DNA of 64,000 nt from Caballeronia sp. INDeC2 (GTDB taxonomy: Bacteria > Pseudomonadota > Gammaproteobacteria > Burkholderiales > Burkholderiaceae), in assembly GCF_023631325.1 (NCBI RefSeq), contig NZ_JALQDG010000040.1, positions 62,001 through 126,000 on the forward strand, in the 5' to 3' direction. The translations under genes were made by a program, and so were the position numbers. This document shows, piece after piece, positions 18,552 to 27,202 of the stretch. Positions within the stretch are counted from its first letter, which is position 1; every line of letters begins with the position of its first letter. A model generated the notes under the pieces. That model was not told where the DNA came from. It was given only the letters and a program-made list of their open reading frames with translations, and made no database searches.

Positions 18552-19472
18552 TCAGGGCTGTCGCGTCATCACGACGATGCCCAGGCCCGAGACGATCGTT
18601 CCGACGAGCATCGGCCAGGAAAGCGGTTCTCCGAACATCGCCCAGGCCCAAACGAACGTGACGGACGGACTCAGGAACAGCACGCTCGATACGCGCGCGG
18701 GCGACGAACGCCGCAGGCACACCCAGTACAGACCGTAGCCGCCGAGCGTCGAGATGACCGCCGTCCAGCAAACGCTGGCTGCGAAGCCTTTGGTCGCGAC
18801 GGGCGTCACGCTTCCTTGCGACAACTGCAAACAGACGAACGCGAGACACGACACGACGCAGTGGATCCAGAGCGTAGGCAAGAGACTTAGCGATCCGCTA
18901 CGAGATGCGCTTCGTTGCTGCCAGACGGTGGCCACCGCCAGCGACATCATGCCCGCGACCGGCAACGCATACGCCCAGACGGGAGCGGAGCCCAGCGTCA
19001 ATGCGTCCCGACTGACCATGAGCACACCGGCCAGCCCGAGCGCGATGCCGGCCCACGTCCGGCCCGACGTGCGTTCCCTCAGAAATATCGACGAAATAAC
19101 GACCGTGCCGATCGGCAAAAGATTCGCTATCAGCGCGGAAAGACCCGCCGATACGCCCAGTTCGATCCCCTTCGCCACGCCCGCGATATAGCCCGCCAAT
19201 GCGAACAAGCCGATCGCGGCCTGTCGCAACACCACGGATCGCGGCGCGTCGATTATGTCCCGCACGACAAACGGAAACAGGCAGATGGAAATGGCGGCGC
19301 AACGCCACAACACGACGAGAAAGACCGGTGCGTAGTCCGTCGAGAATCGCATGCCGACGAAGCCCGAACTCCACGCGATAACCATCAACGCTTCCAGTGC
19401 AGGCAAAGGAAGGCGCAGCGTGCCGATGGCAGGCGCGTGAGAAGCAATGCAAGGTCGCGTAGCTTTTGTCAT
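18552..19472 (-). CDS. DMT superfamily transporter (EamA family)
   Basis: A 306-residue, ten-helix exporter with two EamA repeats. WSSGFVGMRFSTDYAP (first repeat) and the second-repeat helices around PVAGMMSLAVATVWQQR are characteristic. Substrates of this family are amino acids or other small metabolites; none is indicated here. It is transcribed divergently from a LysR gene 77 bp away, whose product probably controls it. The start is at the N-terminal MTKATRPC. Confidence 0.87.
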   Translation of the reverse strand: MTKATRPCIASHAPAIGTLRLPLPALEALMVIAWSSGFVGMRFSTDYAPVFLVVLWRCAAISICLFPFVVRDIIDAPRSVVLRQAAIGLFALAGYIAGVAKGIELGVSAGLSALIANLLPIGTVVISSIFLRERTSGRTWAGIALGLAGVLMVSRDALTLGSAPVWAYALPVAGMMSLAVATVWQQRSASRSGSLSLLPTLWIHCVVSCLAFVCLQLSQGSVTPVATKGFAASVCWTAVISTLGGYGLYWVCLRRSSPARVSSVLFLSPSVTFVWAWAMFGEPLSWPMLVGTIVSGLGIVVMTRQP

Positions 19473-19528
19473 GCATCCAGCCTAATCTCCGCGCGACGAT
19501 TCGAAAATCAAAACATACTGACGAGGTC

Positions 19529-19545
19529 GTTCAATTTGGTTGAAC
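19529..19545 (+). promoter_or_regulatory. LysR-type operator between eamA-like and lysR genes
   Basis: GTTCAA and TTGAAC arms flank TTTGG (17 bp), and the repeat contains a T-N11-A LysR motif. It ends 4 bp before the LysR ATG, consistent with autorepression and control of the divergent EamA gene. Confidence 0.5.
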
Positions 19546-19549
19546 CATC

Positions 19550-20401
19550 ATGGAATCGGTCCTCGATATCGAACTCCTGCGCACCTTTCACGCGGTAGCG
19601 CGACTCGGCAGATTTCGCTCGGCGGCCGAGCATGTTCACAGAAGCCCGGCTGCGGTCAGCATCCATATCCAGCGTCTCGAAGCCATCGCCGGCGGCAGGC
19701 TGCTCGATCGGGACAATCAGTCCGTCACGCTGACCGCGCTCGGCAAACGGATGCTTGCAAGTACGAGCGAGCTGTTGAGCGCGCATGACCGCGTGCTGCG
19801 GGATCTTCAGGGGAAAACGCTCGCGGGACGCGTCGTGTTCGGTGTGCCGGACGAGTACGCCGCGCATATCGTCCGGGATATTCTTCCGGGCTTCGCGGCC
19901 AGTTGGCCTAACGTGGTACTGGAAGTGAAGACCGCGCCGAGCCTCAAGCTTCGCGATTGGGTCACGCGCGGCAAGCTCGACGTAGCGTTACTCGTTCAAC
20001 CCGCCAAGGCGAGCAGACCGGCCGATGTCCTGACGATGACCACGCCCGTCTGGGTCGGGAGCTCGACCTTCGTGCTGGCCGAGGACCGTCCGCTTCCGTT
20101 AGCGTTGTACGGGGAGCCTTGTCCCTATCGCGCGGCGATGATGAGCGCGCTCGAGCGTGCCGGACGCAAATGGCGCGTCGTTCTCGATAGCGCGTCGAGC
20201 CAGGTCATCAAGACGTGCGTCGAATCGGGGCTTGCGGTGACGCTGCTGGACCGCGCGCGCGTCAGCGAAGATATGCGCGTGCTGGACATGCTCCCGCGAA
20301 TCGGCGATCACGAAGTGGTCCTGATGCGCGATGGCAACGGCCGCGCAAGCGAAGCGATGGACGTGCTCATCGCCACCATCAAGGAAAACTTCAGGCTCTA
20401 G
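19550..20401 (+). CDS. LysR family transcriptional regulator
   Basis: A 283-residue LysR regulator. The winged HTH is at 1-60 (LLRTFHAVARLGRFRSAAEH, then SPAAVSIHIQRLE), followed by a periplasmic-binding-protein-like effector domain from about 90. It is divergent from the EamA exporter and is its likely regulator. The 3' end lies only 2 bp from the stop codon of the next, convergent LysR gene. Confidence 0.9.
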   Translation: MESVLDIELLRTFHAVARLGRFRSAAEHVHRSPAAVSIHIQRLEAIAGGRLLDRDNQSVTLTALGKRMLASTSELLSAHDRVLRDLQGKTLAGRVVFGVPDEYAAHIVRDILPGFAASWPNVVLEVKTAPSLKLRDWVTRGKLDVALLVQPAKASRPADVLTMTTPVWVGSSTFVLAEDRPLPLALYGEPCPYRAAMMSALERAGRKWRVVLDSASSQVIKTCVESGLAVTLLDRARVSEDMRVLDMLPRIGDHEVVLMRDGNGRASEAMDVLIATIKENFRL

Positions 20402-20403
20402 TA

Positions 20404-21345
20404 TCAGCTTGGGCGCGCCGCATCGATATGCGCAGCATCGCTCTCCAGTATCCGCGGCACCACGTCCTTGATGAACTCGACGAAAGTCTTGACCTTCGCA
20501 TTGAGATACTGCCGCGATGGATACAGCGCATGAAGCGTGAGCGCCTGCAATCGATACTCGGGCAGCACGCGCACGAGCGCGCCGCTTGCGAGCATCTTGC
20601 TCGCCGTCGACATCGGCAGCGCGCCGATGCCCATGCCCTCGCGCAGCGCCACCGCGAGCGCGCCCGCGACATTCACGCCGAAGTTCGTCTCCGCAAGCGC
20701 GAAGGTTTCCATGCCGTTGGGGCCTTCGAAGTTCCAGACATCGCGCGGAAAGATCGGCGAGACGAGCTGATGGCACGGATGCCGTGAGAGCTCCGCGAGC
20801 GTGCGCGGCTCGCCATTCTCGCGCAGATACCCCGGTGACGCACACAGCACGCTATGCACCGTGCCGAGTCTTTGCGCGACGAGGCTTGAATCCGGCAACT
20901 CGGCGATGCTCGCCTGCACCGTGAGATCGTAGCCTTCGTCGATGATATCGGGCGTGTGCTGCGACAGCGTCAGATCGATCGACACAGCCGGATGACGCGC
21001 CCGATAACGCACGATGGCGGGCACGACATACGACTGCCCGAGGCTTGTGGATGCGTGAATGCGCAAGTGCCCGGAAGGGCGCAACTGCGCATCGGCGGCT
21101 TCGGCTTCGGCCACGTCGACGCACGCGAGAATCTGCTCGCAGCGCTGCAGATAGCGCTTGCCCGCTTCGGTGAGGATCACGCGCCGCGTGCTGCGATGCA
21201 GAAGCCGCGTATTCAGATGCGCTTCCAGTGCGGCGATGGCCCGCGAGGTCGCGGCCGTCGATATGTTCATGCGTTGCGCGGCGGCGGTGAAACTGCCTTC
21301 CTCGGCTACGCGGGCAAACATCCGCATGCTGCTGAGTGTGTCCAC
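20404..21345 (-). CDS. LysR family transcriptional regulator
   Basis: A 313-residue regulator from a GTG start (VDTLSSMRMFARVAEEGSFT); an ATG six codons downstream is also possible. HTH: AAAQRMNISTAATSRAIAAL. The effector domain includes SGHLRIHASTSLGQSYVVPA and VNVAGALAVALREGMGIGAL, the CrgA-like subgroup. It begins 22 bp after the stop of the DHA2 exporter and reads in the same direction, so it is probably the last gene of a merR-MFS-lysR operon. A longer frame upstream to 21585 overlaps the exporter and is rejected. Confidence 0.87.
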   Translation of the reverse strand: MDTLSSMRMFARVAEEGSFTAAAQRMNISTAATSRAIAALEAHLNTRLLHRSTRRVILTEAGKRYLQRCEQILACVDVAEAEAADAQLRPSGHLRIHASTSLGQSYVVPAIVRYRARHPAVSIDLTLSQHTPDIIDEGYDLTVQASIAELPDSSLVAQRLGTVHSVLCASPGYLRENGEPRTLAELSRHPCHQLVSPIFPRDVWNFEGPNGMETFALAETNFGVNVAGALAVALREGMGIGALPMSTASKMLASGALVRVLPEYRLQALTLHALYPSRQYLNAKVKTFVEFIKDVVPRILESDAAHIDAARPS

Positions 21346-21367
21346 TTTCTTTGTGCCCGGAGACGGA

Positions 21368-22921
21368 TCAATCGATACGCTTCTGCCATGCCGCGACCAC
21401 GCTCGCGCACAAGGCGATGCCGATGATGTAGTAGAAGCCATCCAGCGAACTGAGGAAGTTCGCCTGCTGCGTGACGATACGGCCGATCTCGACGAGCGCA
21501 AGGCTCTTCGCTTCGGCTGCGCCATGCCCCATGCGCTCGAACGCGCCGAGCAGGCTCTGATACACGCTCTGAAACGTCGGGTCATACGGATTGACCGTTT
21601 CGACGAGCCGCGTCTGATGCAGCGCCACGCGATGCTGTTCGAGAATGATGATCGTCGCCGTGGAGAACGAATACGTCAGTTGCTTGACGATGTTCTTGAA
21701 GCGATAACCGTGGCTGTACTCGTCGATGGCGAACACGCGGAACGTCAGGTTCGCGACCGGCAGCGCGATGAAGAGCAGGAGCAATCCGCGCAGGACCATC
21801 GGCGCGATGAGCCACGGCATGCTCACATCGGGCGGCATGTTGATCATCCACGTGCCGATGAACGCGGCCATCAGAAAGCCGGTCATGATCATCCACTTCT
21901 TGTGTTTGATGCGCGACGAATAACGGAAATAGACGACGGCCATCGCGAGTGAGACCATCGACGTGAAGCCGACGAGCCGCCCCGCGTTTTCGACCGGATA
22001 GCCAAGCCCGCCTTCGAGCAGGCGCGAGACGAGAAAGCTCATTGCGTTGTTGATGTAATAGAACGCGATATACAGCACGATGCCCACCTGAAACGTCTTC
22101 TCGCGCAGCGCGTGCAGCCGCAAGAGCGGCTTCGGATGATGCCACTGATGCCACGCGAACCAGCCGAGCGACAGCAGCCCGGCGACGGTCAGCACGATGA
22201 GTTCGGGCGACGTGCTGAAAAGCTCGAAACGGACTTGCTGCATGACGATCTGCAACGCGCCCTGCGCGAACGCGAAGATGATGTACGGCCAGAAGTGCGC
22301 TTCGCCGCGATGCTCGGGATGCACGCGCCCCGTCGACGGCACCGCGACGAACGCCAGCACGCCGAGCGCGACGCCCGCGACCGCGGTGCACGAGAAGAGC
22401 GCGCGCCAGCCGAGCGATGCAACCAGGTAGCCGCCGCACAACGGAGCGAGCGCGGTGCCGAGCAGGATCATGTTGAGGAAGCGGCGCGTCGCGGCGGGGC
22501 GCGTCTGCGGCGTGAAGCGCGTCTGAATGAGGATGCGCGCGGCGCTCATCATCGGGCCGATGAAGTAGCCCTGAAAACCGCGCGCAAGCGCCAGCTCGAT
22601 CGCCGATTCGGACAATGTCGCCGCCGCCGCGCCCGCCGCGAACAGGAAGAGGCATCCCGCGATATAGCGCCGGTTGCCGAGCCGTTCGATCCACCATTGC
22701 TGTTGCAGAATGCCGAGCACGGAAGCCACCGCATACGCGCTCGATGCCCACACGAGTTCATCGGACGATGCATTCACGCCGCCCGCAATATAGCTCGTGA
22801 AGAACGAGAAGACGGAGTTGTCGAAGTAGTCGAGGCCGGTGGCGAGCGCGATGGCCCACGGAAACAGATCGCCGAGAAGACGCTCCGCGATCTGCTTCGG
22901 ATATCGAAACGAAGTGATCAT
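21368..22921 (-). CDS. MFS transporter, DHA2 (EmrB/QacA-like) family
   Basis: A 517-residue, probably 14-helix drug:H+ antiporter-type protein. WAIALATGLDYFDNSVFSFF forms helix 1 with an Asp in the usual DHA2 region. The sequence QGYFIGPMMSAARILIQTRF, then GTALAPLCGGYLV, is the motif C area of antiporters. No adjacent EmrA membrane-fusion gene is present. Its ATG overlaps the stop of the MerR gene by 4 bp, so it is translationally coupled to its likely regulator. Confidence 0.88.
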   Translation of the reverse strand: MITSFRYPKQIAERLLGDLFPWAIALATGLDYFDNSVFSFFTSYIAGGVNASSDELVWASSAYAVASVLGILQQQWWIERLGNRRYIAGCLFLFAAGAAAATLSESAIELALARGFQGYFIGPMMSAARILIQTRFTPQTRPAATRRFLNMILLGTALAPLCGGYLVASLGWRALFSCTAVAGVALGVLAFVAVPSTGRVHPEHRGEAHFWPYIIFAFAQGALQIVMQQVRFELFSTSPELIVLTVAGLLSLGWFAWHQWHHPKPLLRLHALREKTFQVGIVLYIAFYYINNAMSFLVSRLLEGGLGYPVENAGRLVGFTSMVSLAMAVVYFRYSSRIKHKKWMIMTGFLMAAFIGTWMINMPPDVSMPWLIAPMVLRGLLLLFIALPVANLTFRVFAIDEYSHGYRFKNIVKQLTYSFSTATIIILEQHRVALHQTRLVETVNPYDPTFQSVYQSLLGAFERMGHGAAEAKSLALVEIGRIVTQQANFLSSLDGFYYIIGIALCASVVAAWQKRID

Positions 22922-23409
22922 GGGTCGATATCCCTGCGCTGCTTGCGCGCGGCCAGGCGTTCCTGAAGCAGCGCTTCCTTGCTTTCGCCCGCGATTCTGC
23001 GCCGCAAATAGTCGAGGTCGCTCGCGAGTTCGCTGCGCACGGTCTGCGCTTCCTTCAGTTCGCGGCGCACGGCGGCAATGCGCGCATCGACCGATTCGAT
23101 CTGCTGCGACAGCGCCTGTTCGATCTCACGCAACGACGAAGCCGAATAGCCGGTGCGGCCTTCGCCTTGCGTTTCCATCGGCCGCTTCAGCATCTCGACG
23201 ATGCCCTGCAACGAGAACCCGAGCGAACGCAGCCGCAAGATACGCGCGAAGAGTTCAAGATCCTGCTCGCTGTAAAGGCGGTAACGGCCTTCGCTGCGCG
23301 AGGGCGTGACGAGGCCGCGCTCTTCGTAATACTTGAGCGTTCGCGGCGTGACTTGCAGACGCTCGGCGGCGTCGCGGATGGTGAGGAACGCGGACTTGGT
23401 CGCGGACAT
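22918..23409 (-). CDS. MerR family transcriptional regulator
   Basis: A 163-residue MerR-type regulator. The N-terminal winged HTH reads TIRDAAERLQVTPRTLKYYE, then GLVTPSRSEGRYRLYSEQDL, followed by a long dimerisation coiled coil (about 100-150) rich in Arg and Glu. There is no cysteine-rich metal-binding tail, so an organic effector is more likely than a metal. It overlaps the exporter gene by 4 bp. A 30-bp dyad sits in its own promoter. The start is at MSATKSAFL, where the conserved domain begins; in-frame sequence further upstream runs through the dyad. Confidence 0.9.
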   Translation of the reverse strand: MSATKSAFLTIRDAAERLQVTPRTLKYYEERGLVTPSRSEGRYRLYSEQDLELFARILRLRSLGFSLQGIVEMLKRPMETQGEGRTGYSASSLREIEQALSQQIESVDARIAAVRRELKEAQTVRSELASDLDYLRRRIAGESKEALLQERLAARKQRRDIDP

Positions 23410-23442
23410 GGCGGCATCGAAGGGTCTGAGTCGGTGCCGCGC

Positions 23443-23480
23443 ATTATAACGCAAACCTGTACGTGCGCGTACAGGTTTGC
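23443..23480 (-). promoter_or_regulatory. merR-operon promoter with 30-bp dyad operator
   Basis: Reading on the minus strand, a perfect -10 (TATAAT, 23443-23448) follows a dyad at 23451-23480 with 13-bp perfect arms GCAAACCTGTACG / CGTACAGGTTTGC around TGCG. A weak -35 (TGTACG, 23468-23473) would give a 19-bp spacer, the stretched spacing that MerR regulators correct. The dyad fills that spacer, as in classic MerR operators. The divergent pssA gene starts about 100 bp away. Confidence 0.65.
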
Positions 23481-23581
23481 CGGGCATGCGGAGTGCTAAG
23501 GAAAGAGGGCGCGATGATAGACTTGAAAGCCTCGCGGCGCTGGCCGTCGGCGCCGCCCGAACGTCAAGAAGACACAAACGA

Positions 23582-24190
23582 ATGAAACGATTCTCGATGA
23601 TCCGCGAATTCAACCTGGCCGACTGGTTCACGCTGAGCAATGCGGTGTGCGGCACGGGGGCGCTGTTCTCGTCGATGTCCTATCTCGACGATTCCGACGT
23701 GCTGCATATCTATCTCGCGTGCGCGCTCGTGTTCGCGGCGCTCGTTTTCGACGTGCTCGACGGCCGCATCGCGCGGTGGCGTCAGAAGGCGTCGCTGCTC
23801 GGCAAGGAACTGGATTCGCTCGCCGACGTGATCTCGTTCGGCGTCGCGCCCGCGATCATCGGCTATGGATTCGGCATGCGCGGGCTGTATGACCGCGTGG
23901 TGCTGGCGTACTTCGTCGCGTGCGGCGTGTCGCGGCTCGCGCGCTACAACGTGACGACCGAAGAGATGTCGGCCGGCGCGGGCAAGGTCACGCATTTCGA
24001 GGGCACGCCGATTCCCACGTCCTTCGTCATCGTGCTGCTGCTGACCGTCGGCGCATGGTCCGGCGCGATCGGCGAGAGCATGTGGCTCGGCACGTGGCGC
24101 GTCGGCGGTTTCACGCTGCATCCGCTCGTGCTGATCTACGCGATTTCCGGCTCGCTGATGATCAGCCGCATCCGCATTCCTAAGCCGTGA
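23582..24190 (+). CDS. pssA: CDP-diacylglycerol-serine O-phosphatidyltransferase (phosphatidylserine synthase)
   Basis: A 202-residue inner-membrane CDP-alcohol phosphatidyltransferase, making phosphatidylserine, the precursor of phosphatidylethanolamine. The catalytic signature D-G-x2-A-R-x8-G-x3-D-x3-D is visible as FDVLDGRIARWRQKASLLGK followed by ELDSLAD. IREFNLADWFTLSNAVCG is the usual N-terminus. Several membrane helices follow. The start at 23582 (MKRFSM) is preferred; a longer frame to 23477 overlaps the MerR operator. It converges with and overlaps the next LysR gene by 11 bp. Confidence 0.88.
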   Translation: MKRFSMIREFNLADWFTLSNAVCGTGALFSSMSYLDDSDVLHIYLACALVFAALVFDVLDGRIARWRQKASLLGKELDSLADVISFGVAPAIIGYGFGMRGLYDRVVLAYFVACGVSRLARYNVTTEEMSAGAGKVTHFEGTPIPTSFVIVLLLTVGAWSGAIGESMWLGTWRVGGFTLHPLVLIYAISGSLMISRIRIPKP

Positions 24191-25127
24191 CTTCCTGAGC
24201 CATCACACGCGGCGCGCTTGCCGAAGGCGCCGTGTCGAACTTGTCCTTCAGGGACGTCGCAAGAAATTCGACGAACGTCCTGATCTTCGCGTCGACATGC
24301 TGACGGGACGGATACACGGCATACACGCTCGCGCCCAGCAGCGGATAGTCGGGGAAGAGGCGCACGAGCCGGCCGGCTTTGATGTCGTCGGCGACGAAGT
24401 AATGCGGCATCGCGGACACGCCCGCGCCCGCCAGCAGCGCGACGCGAATCGCCTCGGCGTCGTTGACCACGATCTGATCGATGCCGCCGCCGCCGACTGT
24501 GCCGGAGGCAAGTTCCGCATGCCAGTCGCACGGATGCGCGAACGGCGCGTTGATGCGCGTGAGCGCGTGCATCGGCAGATCGGAGATGGTTTCCACCGCG
24601 TGACGCTTGAGATACGCGGGCGCCGCGACCAGCACACGCTGAAAGCGTCCGACAATCCGGTACGTGTTGCCCGAATCGGGCAGCGACGCGGCCGACAGCA
24701 CCGATACGTCGAACTGTTCCTGCACGAGATCCGGCATGCCCGGCATGAGCTTCAGATCGACCGTCACCTGAGGATGCGCGCGCCGGTATTCGACGATCGT
24801 CGACATCAATTGCGCGAGGCCCAGATCGGGCACTGCATGCACGCGCAGGCGGCCGCGCGGGATCGTGGCGGCGTCGCTCGCTTCGGCGTCGGCGGCGTCG
24901 ATGTCGGCGAGGATCGTCTTGCACTTGCGGTAGTAGCGCTCGCCGCTGTCGGTGAGCGACACGCGCCGCGTCGTGCGTTGCAGGAGCCGCGTGCGCAGCG
25001 CGTCTTCGAGCGAAACGACCGCCCGCGACACGATGCCCACGCTGCAATCCATGTCTTTCGCGACCCCGCTGAAGCTGCCGGTTTCGGCGACGCGTGAGAA
25101 CACGCGCATGCTGAAGAGCTTGTCCAT
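24180..25127 (-). CDS. LysR family transcriptional regulator
   Basis: A 315-residue LysR regulator with HTH at FSGVAKDMDCSVGIVSRAVV and an effector domain containing GRLRVHAVPDLGLAQLMSTI and GVSAMPHYFVADDIKAGRL. It lies 91 bp downstream of, and in the same direction as, a DHA1 exporter gene. Its 3' end overlaps pssA by 11 bp on the opposite strand. A dyad sits 15-40 bp upstream of its ATG. Confidence 0.9.
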   Translation of the reverse strand: MDKLFSMRVFSRVAETGSFSGVAKDMDCSVGIVSRAVVSLEDALRTRLLQRTTRRVSLTDSGERYYRKCKTILADIDAADAEASDAATIPRGRLRVHAVPDLGLAQLMSTIVEYRRAHPQVTVDLKLMPGMPDLVQEQFDVSVLSAASLPDSGNTYRIVGRFQRVLVAAPAYLKRHAVETISDLPMHALTRINAPFAHPCDWHAELASGTVGGGGIDQIVVNDAEAIRVALLAGAGVSAMPHYFVADDIKAGRLVRLFPDYPLLGASVYAVYPSRQHVDAKIRTFVEFLATSLKDKFDTAPSASAPRVMAQEVTA

Positions 25128-25142
25128 GTCCGCTTCGCCTCC

Positions 25143-25168
25143 GGTTCCGTCGTGTCATCGATGGAACC
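25143..25168 (-). promoter_or_regulatory. Dyad upstream of a LysR gene
   Basis: GGTTCC (25143-25148) pairs with GGAACC (25163-25168). The pairing continues inward through GTCG/CGAT with one mismatch and leaves a 6-bp centre. Its place just before the LysR start suggests an autoregulatory operator. Confidence 0.35.
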
Positions 25169-25218
25169 AAGATACGTTCGCGAAGCGTTTCGCGCCATCA
25201 GCCGTGGATACAGCCCGC

Positions 25219-26442
25219 TTATCCTTGCGTATAGGTTCTGGCCGAATGATGACGGCCGATCAAAACGAAATGCGCCAGCGCGACGAGCGGAAACGCCGTG
25301 GCGACGATCGCGACGAGCGTCCAGCCGCCGTGCTCGTATAGCGGGCTCGCAAACGCCGAGCCGAACGCGCCACCTACGAAGATGCTCGTCATGTACACGG
25401 CGTTCAGCCGGTTGCGGCTCGCGGCGTGCAGCGCGTAGATCTCGCGCTGGCCGAGCACCATGTTCATCTGTACGGCGAAGTCGAGCACGATGCCCGTCAC
25501 GACGAGCGCGCCGACGCCCCACGCCGGATGCATCACGACAGGCAGATACGCGAGCGCCGCGAGAATCAGCGCGATGAAGGTCGCGCGCACCGTATGGCCC
25601 GCATCGGCGAGACGCCCGGCGATCGGCGCGGACGTCGCACCCGTCGCGCCGATGAGCGCGAAGATGCCGATGGCCGTCTGCGAGAGGCCGTAATGCCGCG
25701 TCAACTCGACGGGAATGCCGGTCCAGAAGAGACTGAACGACGCGAACATCAGCCCCTGATACAACGAACGATGACGCAGCACCGGCATCGTGCGCACGAG
25801 GTGGCCGAGCGAGCCGATCAATTCGAAGTACGTCGCCTGGTGGCTCGGCTGGCGGCGCGGGATCGTGAGCGCGAGCACGGTCGTGATGCCGATCATCAGC
25901 ACGGCGGCGGCGCCGAACATCACGCGCCAGCCGAAGTGGCCCGCGACGAGGCTCGATATCGGCCGTGACAGCAAAATGCCTAGCAACAGTCCGCTCATGA
26001 TGGTGCCGACCACCTTGCCGCGCGATTCGTCCGGCGCGAGGTGCGCCGCGAGCGGAATCAGGATCTGCACCGCCACCGACGAAAAGCCGATCATCAGCGA
26101 GATCACGAGGAACCAGCCGGGCGTGTGCGTGAACGTGGCCGCCGTGAGACTCGCGATCGACACGAGCGCGGTCGCGATCATGAGCTTGCGGTTTTCGAGC
26201 AGATCGCCGAGCGGCACGATGAAGAACAGACCGAGCGCGTAGCCGATCTGCGTGAGCGACACGATCAGGCTCGCCGTGCCGCCCGCCATGTGCAGATCGG
26301 GCGCGATGAGTTCGGTGATCGGCTGCGCGTAGTACAGGTTCGCGACGATCGCCCCGCAGCAGAACGCGAAAAGCGCGATCAGTCCGCGCGTGAGCTCGAC
26401 GTGCTTGCCGCCGTCGAGCGCGGTCGAGGTTGGAGTCGACAT
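25219..26442 (-). CDS. MFS transporter, DHA1 family
   Basis: A 407-residue, 12-helix major facilitator. FCCGAIVANLYYAQPITELI forms helix 1 and a PLGDLLENRKLMIAT loop matches the MFS motif A pattern. GRLADAGHTVRAT is the corresponding loop of the second half. The YYAQP motif is typical of the YgaY/YcaD-like multidrug or metabolite exporters of proteobacteria. GGGAAAACC precedes the ATG. The downstream LysR gene on the same strand may regulate it. Confidence 0.88.
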   Translation of the reverse strand: MSTPTSTALDGGKHVELTRGLIALFAFCCGAIVANLYYAQPITELIAPDLHMAGGTASLIVSLTQIGYALGLFFIVPLGDLLENRKLMIATALVSIASLTAATFTHTPGWFLVISLMIGFSSVAVQILIPLAAHLAPDESRGKVVGTIMSGLLLGILLSRPISSLVAGHFGWRVMFGAAAVLMIGITTVLALTIPRRQPSHQATYFELIGSLGHLVRTMPVLRHRSLYQGLMFASFSLFWTGIPVELTRHYGLSQTAIGIFALIGATGATSAPIAGRLADAGHTVRATFIALILAALAYLPVVMHPAWGVGALVVTGIVLDFAVQMNMVLGQREIYALHAASRNRLNAVYMTSIFVGGAFGSAFASPLYEHGGWTLVAIVATAFPLVALAHFVLIGRHHSARTYTQG

Positions 26443-26632
26443 GTGGTTTTCCCGGAGTTGCAGAACCGGACTATACGGCCTCGGCGCGCAACGCGCTCGA
26501 CACGTCCCCGGCGCCGGTATCGTCGGATGAATGCGGGAATGAAAGCAGGCGCTTCAAACCTATACGTACATATGATTTCCCGGGCATCGGCGCGTGCGTA
26601 AGATGACTCCATCCAAGCGGTGGACCAGTCCC

Positions 26633-27052
26633 ATGCCCGCCGAAATTCACGCACGGTCCAGGACAACGCCCTTGCAATCGCCTTCCAGAGTCTCCGTGAT
26701 CGACGATGACGAATCCGTCCGCGTCGCCTCTTCCAGCCTGTTGCGCTCGCTCGGCTGGGAGGTCAGTCTGTATCCGTCGGCGGAGTCGTTTCTCGACGCC
26801 GATCCGCTCGACGGCCTCGCGTGCATCATCACCGATCTCAACATGCCCGGCATGTCCGGCCTGCAACTTCAACAGCGTCTGCGCGAGCTGAAACCGGGCG
26901 TGCCCGTCATGTTCATCACCGCGTTCGCATCCGACGCCGCGCGTCGGCAGGCGCTTGACGGCGGCGCGGTGTGTTTTCTGAGCAAGCCCGTCGATGGAAC
27001 CGCCGTCGCCGATTGCCTGGAACGTATCAAGCAAGGATTTTGGAAGGTCTAG
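26633..27052 (+). CDS. Receiver-only response regulator (FixJ-type receiver)
   Basis: A 139-residue protein consisting essentially of one receiver domain. SVIDDDESVRVASSSLLRSL holds the acidic pocket, CIITDLNMPGMSG the phosphoacceptor Asp, VMFITAF the conserved Thr and FLSKPVDG the Lys. There is no DNA-binding or output domain. It lies 150 bp upstream of a FixL-like kinase gene on the same strand, so it may act as a phosphate sink or a shuttle in that pathway. The start at 26633 (MPAEIHARS) is preferred over the ATG at 26594. Confidence 0.88.
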   Translation: MPAEIHARSRTTPLQSPSRVSVIDDDESVRVASSSLLRSLGWEVSLYPSAESFLDADPLDGLACIITDLNMPGMSGLQLQQRLRELKPGVPVMFITAFASDAARRQALDGGAVCFLSKPVDGTAVADCLERIKQGFWKV

Positions 27053-27202
27053 AATTCATTGCGTCATCCGGCCGGCGCGCAGGATGCTGTCCGCCGCGCG
27101 CGCCGCGATGTTTCCAACGAACGTTTTCTTCGAACGCTCAATGACCATGCCGCCTGTCTCGTTCGTCGTTCGTTTCCATTCGCCGGCGTCCGGCCGGCCG
27201 TG

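Noticed and set aside
20404..21585. N-terminally extended LysR protein
   Set aside because: The extra 80 codons overlap the exporter gene and are Ser/Arg-rich; the LysR helix-turn-helix begins at the GTG or ATG near 21345.
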